DNA of 64,000 nucleotides from Melocanna baccifera (lineage: Eukaryota; Streptophyta; Magnoliopsida; Poales; Poaceae). The DNA lies in contig CM070698.1 of NCBI GenBank assembly GCA_036346265.1, forward strand, positions 67,001 through 131,000, in the 5' to 3' direction. This document shows, in pieces, positions 57,481-64,000 of this stretch; the first letter of the stretch is position 1; each line of letters begins with the position of its first letter. Position numbers and translations under genes: made by a program. Below the pieces are notes generated by a model. The model did not search any database. It was not told the origin of the DNA and worked only from the letters and a program-made list of their open reading frames with translations.

Positions 57481-59754
57481 AGCACTATTTGTTACTCCAT
57501 CCGATTCTTTTTTCGGTGTTTTTGATTTTTTATAATATTCAAGATGTAATTTTAACCATTACTTTTCAAAACTTTATATTAATATATATACCAAAGCCCA
57601 TGCCATCATCCTGGGCTACCATACGGAAATGCGTAGCACTCCTGCCGCCCACCCCCAAGACCAACGGCCCATTTAGGATTGAATTATTGACAAGCACGTT
57701 TAGTTTATTTCACTAATATTTTTGTTTCCTTTTTCGAACACTATCGACGAATTATTAGAATATCGCCGATGAATAGTTAAAATATTAAAATCAAACGCAT
57801 AGAATATTGGCCCATTCTCCCTTCGAACTTAATACATAGAACATCATTGTTAAACTATTGGAACATCGAAAACAAAATGTAAGAAACATTTTATTTTACC
57901 CACCGAAACATTCTACACCCACTCATTCATTCCCCTTATCCAACTCAGAATGTACGTTCTCAAACATCTTCCATGAACTAAAGGAATATTTTATTTTATC
58001 TATAAAAATATGTGATATTATCATCAAGCCAAAATATATGGCAGAGGGTTTTGTTTTGAATATCTTGTTGTAGGGAAGAAACATATCTTTATTTGGACAG
58101 TTCGATTATAATCATTTGGATGTTTGAATTGAAAAATGTCTTGAACCACGCGCTCTGACTTAAGCATTGTTCATATTGACCTTTACTTATGACTTCTACT
58201 TAGAAAAGTCAATAGCTAATATGAACATCCGGCTTCTCGAAGCGACTTCTTCACTCCTCTCGCTACCGTTTTATTCCGGGGATAAGTTAGGGGAGTCATG
58301 GGTGCATTACCCACCCTACTCATTTTGCTTCCGTCACGCATACGCATCTCTTCTTCACTTTTTACACCGCTCGCCCCTCCTAAAAACTACATCTTTCAGC
58401 CACTACTATTTATTTTCAACCAAAAGCAATAAGCCACAGCCAAAAGCTATCATCAAAACCTCTCGGATATTTTCAGAGACAACCGGTCTGACCACCATTG
58501 ACCGACCAATCGGACCGCGCCAATCAATTTGATCAAACACCGGTAAATAGGGAAGCTGGTTAGATCGAAACATCTATTCCGGTATGACCACTAGACCAAC
58601 CCGATCGGACCGCCACCCATTGGCTGGACAGACCACTTCCATTTCTGGCACCCACAAGCAAGCACATCTTTGAAAAAAAAACCAACCACCAAGTAAAAGC
58701 CAGTCACACCGCATTAGTGGTGTGACATCCTAGAATCTGATCACACTGGACTTACAATCAAACTACTTCATGGCTGTCAGATCAACAGCAAAATTAAAAA
58801 CTTGTAAACTTTCACAACTAAAAATTTTAATTTGATATGATTGTCAAGTATTCAACACAAATAAAACAAGAATATTGTCGACATGTCTTCACGTATAAGA
58901 TACACTACCGTCCTAGGTGACAGCGGATCAGGCAGCTCCACACATTCAGCAGGCCTTTTAATGTCTAGATAGTAACAGACGCGACTTTTCGTGCGATTGT
59001 TTTCATTGCCAATTGGATGGTATTCCACGCACACATGCATATACAGAGGGAGAAATTTTCTTTTCTTTCTTGTTTTGATAGGCAGAGATGTTCAGAGAAG
59101 ATCCATCCAAGGACCATGCATGTTTGCCTTGCGCACACGGCAAAGCCGACGGCTACGTTAGCATTAAGAACATGTAAGTTGCAGGGCATAATAGCTACGT
59201 TAGCTACTTTTCTTGATTTGTTACATTTTGTTTTGCACCCGTTCTTTCAGAAATGAAAATAAGCAGCACATTTGCCGCCTTTCGGTCGTCAGGGAGAAAA
59301 ACCTTCTTCTTACTTTGGCGTGGATTGTCCAATTTCCTGCACTCAGCAGCGTGGGGTCCTGCTCAATGAAGTTGGCTAGCGTAATAACTTTCTTAGCGTA
59401 TTTACTATCGGGACAAGGAGTGAGTGAACAAGGCTAGCCACGCTTTTCATAATGGTGACGCAACCAAAGGCTGATAATTAAGTTTGATCGACGGATTCAT
59501 AACTACTCACCACCGAGGTGTCAATAACACGTCTATGGCAGATAGCTAGACATGTGGGTGTACATTCAAGCAACCATCTATTTCTAGGTTTAACGTTGGT
59601 ATCCATCGAATTTGACAGCATATATACGTGCGTGTTGAGGGAAAACTATACATGGAAAAATATATATAAAACGTCTGTCATCAATTTTTATAATATAACG
59701 TTATACGAGAAAACTATAACGTTGGCATACATTATTTTTCCCATGTATGTGAGA

Positions 59755-59796
<42 letters not shown>

Positions 59797-60176
59797 GAAA
59801 AATATTGTATATATAGGAAAAATATTACAAACATGGATGACCAATGTTGTATATATAGGAAAAAATATTACAGTAAAATCGATTAAAACGAAAAAAGTTT
59901 AGCAAAACTGAAATTCTTAAGGTGTGTAGGCAATATGCGTTGAGTAACTGGGAACACTTATTTCTTGTGGATTTTCTGGGAGAGAAAAGAAGATGGGTAT
60001 GGGCGTGTGCGTGGGTGGTCGTTCCACGAGGTGCGCTGAGCAGGCGCCGGGCGGGTAGTTGCTACCTAACCAAAGTCGCTCCGACTAAGTCCTACTCTTC
60101 CCAGCCAAGCTACTGGAGCCAATAAATTCGAGGCCGACTCTGCGGGCAAGCGACCAACAGCCTAGCACCCGCGGCG
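57481..60176. other. Intergenic, no gene seen; (AT)n at 59759-59795
   Basis: AT-rich DNA with a ctccatccgattctttttt start at about 57496 suggesting a MITE end. An (AT)18 run is at 59759-59795. The MATE promoter region is the last few hundred bases. Confidence 0.4.
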
Positions 60177-63101
60177 ATGGGGCCGGTGCCGGTGGACCAT
60201 GCCTTCACGGCTCCGCTCCTCGCCGACGACGTGCCGGCAGTGAGCACTGCGGGGGAGGCCGCTCGGATGGTGTGGCAGGAGACGAAGCGCCTCTGGGGGA
60301 TCGGCACGCCCATCGCCATCAGCACTCTCAGCTTGTACGCCGTCAGCTCCGTCACCACCATGTTCGTCGGCCACCTCGGCAACCTGCCGCTCGCCGCCGC
60401 CTCCATCGGCCTCTCCGTCTTCGCCACCTTCTCCCTCGGATTCCTAGTGACTCTCTCTCTCTCTCTCTCTCTCTGCTTGCTTTGCAGCTCACCGACGAAC
60501 ACTGAGTAATAAAACAATGCATATGCGTGCACGCGATCGTTCGAGCAGCTTGGCATGGGGAGCGCGCTGGAGACGCTGTGCGGCCAGGCCTTCGGCGCCG
60601 GGCAGGTGGCCATGCTCGGCGTCTACCTGCAGCGCTCCTGGATCATCCTCATCGCCTCCGCGCTCCTCATGGTGCCCTTCTACGTCTTCGCCGAGCCGCT
60701 GCTCGTCCTCATCGGCCAGGACCCCACCGTCGCGCGCGAGGCCGGCAAGTTCGCCCTCTACATCCTCCCGGGCGCCTTCGCCTTCGCCGTCAACTTCCCC
60801 GCCAGCAAGTTCCTCCAGGCGCAGAGCAAGGTCGTCGTGGTCGCCTGGATCGGCGTCGCCGGCCTCCTCTTCCACGTCCTCCTCACCTACCTCCTCGTCT
60901 CCGTCCTCGGCTGGGGCCTCCCCGCCGCCGCAGCCGCGTACGACCTGTCGCTGTGGGTCATCACGCTGGGGCAGGCGGCGTACATCGTCGGGTGGTGCAA
61001 GGACGGGTGGAGGGGGTGGTCCATGGCGGCGTTCAACGAGATATGGGCCTTCGTCAAGCTCTCGCTCGAGTCTGCCGTCATGCTCTGCCTCGAGGTATGG
61101 TACCTCGGCATGATCACCGTCCTCACCGGCAACCTCGAGGATGCGCAGATTGCCGTCGACTCGCTTGGCATCTGGTTGGTGCATCTCTCCGATACTTTAC
61201 TTAATTTTGTGCCCGACAACATTCTCAGCACTGTGCTCTATGAATTTTCTGCATGAAGGCACTGTGCTTTTGTGAATCACTACACTATCTATGCTAACAA
61301 AATCTGCTTCTGTGAACTCATTTTCAGCATGAACATAAATGGATGGGAGGGCATGATCTTCATCGGGCTCAATGCTGCTATCAGGTTAGAACTGCATAAA
61401 CTGTTGTTTCTTGTTTTTGCTCAGGGAGGAAATGAAGCTGGTTAAAAGATTATCAAAGACTGAAACCAAAACCAATTGCATGATAATGTTACTGATTTTC
61501 AGTGTCCGAGTGTCCAACGAGCTGGGCGCTGGCCGTCCCAGGGCAGCAATGCACGCGGTAGTTGTCGTCATCGGCGAGTCGCTGTTGATTGGGCTGCTGT
61601 GCATGGCCCTCGTGCTGATTTTCAGAGATCACTTCTCCGCGATATACACCGGCGATGTGGAGCTGCAGCATGCCGTCTCCAAGATTGCGGGGCTGCTTGG
61701 TTTAACCATGGTGCTCAACAGCGTGCAGCCTGTGATTTCAGGGGTTGCTATCGGGGGTGGATGGCAAGGCCTTGTTGCATACATCAATCTAGGCTGCTAC
61801 TACGTTTTCGGATTGCCCTTCGGCTACCTCCTCGGCTACCAGTTCCACTACGGGGTTGGGGTACGAAACGAAATTGATGCTATCAGTTTTAGCCATTGCA
61901 TAACGCGATCAAGGAACGCAAATAAACATTTTTTTTTTGGGTATGATCTCAGGGGGTCTGGGCTGGCATGCTTTGTGGGATTGCACTTCAGACACTGATT
62001 CTACTCTTCATAGTGTGGAGAACAGATTGGAAAACAGAGGTACAGAATTTCATGCTCTTTACAGTTTTTGCAACTTTTTTTCTGCGAAAACTTGACCAAC
62101 ACATTTTTCTAATTCTTCACTGGAGAACCTTGGTTCTTCCTTGGCCTGACAAAATTGGATGAAATGGAACACACTGAATTAATAGCTTAGTTGTTCAGTA
62201 GACATCGATTCCTCAATGTTTAACAACTTGGAATATAGGAACAGGTGTCATACATTATTTTTCCAATCTTGATCAGTCAGGCAAAAAAAAAATGAAAGGG
62301 GCGCACCCTACGACTCATGAGCACTCCATTTTATTTGAGTATTGAGTACTTCTATTTTTCTTTTCCACACGAGAAACTCGGATTCCATTTCCAAGATAAC
62401 GGAATTTACATAGTTCTGTTTTAGTGTTTCTTAGCTACTGCTATTGAGAGTTTACTGTTTTTCCTCCTTTATCCCCTGTCAAAGTGCACCAAGCACAGCT
62501 ACAGCTGGGACTAAAGCGAGAGAACCACAGCCAAGGCAGATGTAGTTCAACAAAAAGCAAAAGAAGGAAACTTGATAACCAAGCTAGATACAAAAAGACT
62601 AGTTTTTCTTTTTTTTCATAGAAAGCTGAATCTATCGTTTTGCGCTTGAGAGTGTCTTTAGCTTCCTCTTTACTTTTGTATCTTGAAGGTTTCACACTCT
62701 GCAATATATTAATGCCAGCCACCAAGACCTATTTCTCCTCTTCCTTGTGAAGTCCTACCTAAAATTTTAGGATTGTGTATATATAACATATGATCTCAGT
62801 TGAAGATTTAGTCAATTTCTTCTCAAAACTTGTCTTATTCCTTAGTTTACACGTACCCCAGCATACAGCCGACAACCAACCATATGAAAACTTGATTTAC
62901 CGGGTAAATATCATAGTACTTATATTTTAGCTACTGCATCTCTCTTTGTATGATTTTAGAAAGGTTAAATGTAAGGAAGATGCTGTATTTTTTCCACCTT
63001 GCTCATCTTATTACTGACAATTGCAGGCTGCGCAAGCTTTAAGCCGTGTGCGAAAGTGGGGCGGCACCGATGAAATCAAACCTCTCCTAGAAGAGAATTA
63101 G
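60177..63101 (+). CDS. MATE-family efflux transporter (DETOXIFICATION/DTX type)
   Basis: Six exons: 60177-60446, 60549-61174, 61328-61384, 61503-61860, 61953-62039 and 63027-63101. All introns are GT-AG and in frame, giving 490 aa. It is a 12-helix cation- or proton-coupled antiporter of the plasma membrane or tonoplast that exports organic molecules such as flavonoids, alkaloids or organic acids. The substrate cannot be told. The hydrophilic N-terminus (to about 35) is followed by W-G-I-G-T-P-I-A-I-S. Conserved features include F-V-G-H-L-G-N at the first loop, C-G-Q-A-F-G-A-G, and R-V-S-N-E-L-G-A-G-R-P. The C-terminus is short (K-P-L-L-E-E-N). Intron 1 (102 bp) holds (CT)12 at 60451-60474. 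The TAG stop at 63099-63101 overlaps the edge of a MITE. Complete. Confidence 0.95.
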
Positions 63102-63250
63102 GGGGTGATCGGAATAGCGATGGCTTTTGGCTTTTGGCTGAAAAAACACTGTAGCTGGCTGAAAAAACACTGTAGCTGAGTTAGTGGATAGTGTAGTGAA
63201 TAGTGAAAAAAAAGCTGAAGCTAGAAGCTGAAGCCGAAACGATCACCCCC
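63101..63250. mobile_element. Tourist-like (PIF/Harbinger) MITE at the MATE stop codon
   Basis: The 150-bp element has ends gggggtgatcg and cgatcaccccc and is flanked by TTA at 63098-63100 and 63251-63253, the 3-bp duplication of PIF/Harbinger elements. Inside, a 21-bp phrase (ctgaaaaaacactgtagct with two more bases) is repeated in tandem at about 63138-63178. The first base of the element is the last base of the MATE stop codon. Confidence 0.88.
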
Positions 63251-63253
63251 TTA

Positions 63254-64000
63254 GTGTATTCTTCCTTTTTGCCCCATGACACTCTGCCCACCTTTGTACA
63301 GAGATGTAATTTGAGGCTGATCTGAATAAAATCGAGCATGGAGTAACTCTTCTGGTTAATTTTGGTTTCGTTTAGATGTAGTTATTCTGTGTGTAGACAT
63401 GAATCACAGGTTGCATTTTTATTGATTATTTTGCTTGAGCGATGTTATGAAATTAACTGAAATTCGTTCACCGTAAACTGCAGATGTTTCAAAGATCCGT
63501 AAGACGCTAACCAGGTTGAAATGCTGAATTACTGTATGTGTAAGCATATCGACGTAGCTGAATCATCATGCAGCCTGAAAAGCTCACTCACCTTCCTCTG
63601 TTTGTCCTCCAATTGCTTTCTGAGAATGTTTTTGCCTATTCTGAGAGAGAGAGAGAGAGAGTTTTGCCTGCCAAATCTTGAAATTTTTCTGGAAACTTGC
63701 AATTGTCATCACATGAGCAGCAGCAGCAGCAGCATTATCATAGGCCGCGAGCCCATGCCGAGCACGCAGATGATCTATCTTTTTCTTTGTGTTGGGAAAC
63801 TCCTAAACGAAAAAGGAAAAAAAAAACAGGGCAAGATATTTTGGGGTGGTAATCCCACCGCCCGAAAGCTGATGGCACCGTTACCCGAAGCAATGAAATC
63901 CACGCAGCCACCGACAAGTGGGCCATGGGAGGCATCCCTCGATCGGGGTCCCTACATGTCATACAAAAACGCAGCCGGTACCCGTAAAACCCGAACACCT
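63254..64000. other. MATE 3' flank, no gene seen
   Basis: The MATE 3' UTR continues after the MITE; aataaaa at about 63326 is a plausible polyadenylation signal. (GA)n at 63643-63661 and (CAG)n at about 63718-63734 follow. No gene is recognisable to the right edge. Confidence 0.45.

Noticed and set aside
59686..59886. Open frame with an Ile-Tyr run before the MATE gene
   Set aside because: It is the translated (AT)n run in AT-rich intergenic DNA.

Overview
The window is nuclear DNA from a grass (Poaceae). The genes have GT-AG introns, GC-rich first exons, grass-type protein sequences, TGGGCC-type promoter elements, and abundant LTR retrotransposons, a LINE and MITEs between them. The species cannot be named from the sequence. 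The gene set (a DREB2-type AP2 gene, Mediator MED15a, ABCF1, a BET1-like SNARE, an AT-hook AHL gene and a MATE transporter) looks to me like the distal end of rice chromosome 8 and its relatives. That is a recollection (the rice gene I remember as OsDREB2C lies there), not a search result.

Layout. 1-4520: 5' part of a decayed Ty1/copia element on the minus strand, running off the left edge, with a probable 182-bp LTR close to the next promoter. 4639-5645: a DREB2-type transcription factor gene with an ABRE and TATA box. 6352-7980: a decayed plus-strand copia relic with an (AT)40 repeat. 8974-19447: MED15a, ten coding exons rebuilt here, 1300 aa. 21153-21904: a near-perfect palindrome flanked by a 9-bp target-site duplication, a Mutator-type fold-back element. 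23702-23956 (minus): a small acidic, F/D-rich protein like SMAP1. 25955-29206: ABCF1, five exons, 592 aa. 29940-31870: duplicated LTR-like and gypsy remnants. 32300-33208: an ATL-type RING-H2 E3 ligase. 34371-41628: a complete, recently inserted but coding-dead copia element on the minus strand. 42519-46663: a BET1-type SNARE, five exons, 122 aa. 49020-51250: probable gypsy remnants. 53529-54404: an AHL gene without an ATG start. 55251-57480: a LINE in two opposed pieces. 60177-63101: a MATE transporter, six exons, 490 aa, with a Tourist-type MITE inserted exactly at its stop codon.

The host genes are not a pathway. They are ordinary single-copy genes spaced by repeats. The informative parts are the transposons: intact target-site duplications, a covarying hairpin pair in the copia leader, insertions that touch gene signals (stop codon, possible splice donor, promoter), and two lesions in the AHL gene. 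I saw no tRNA, rRNA or CRISPR. Exon boundaries were set by eye from reading frame, GT/AG signals and family conservation. All introns of the multi-exon genes keep frame, which supports the models.
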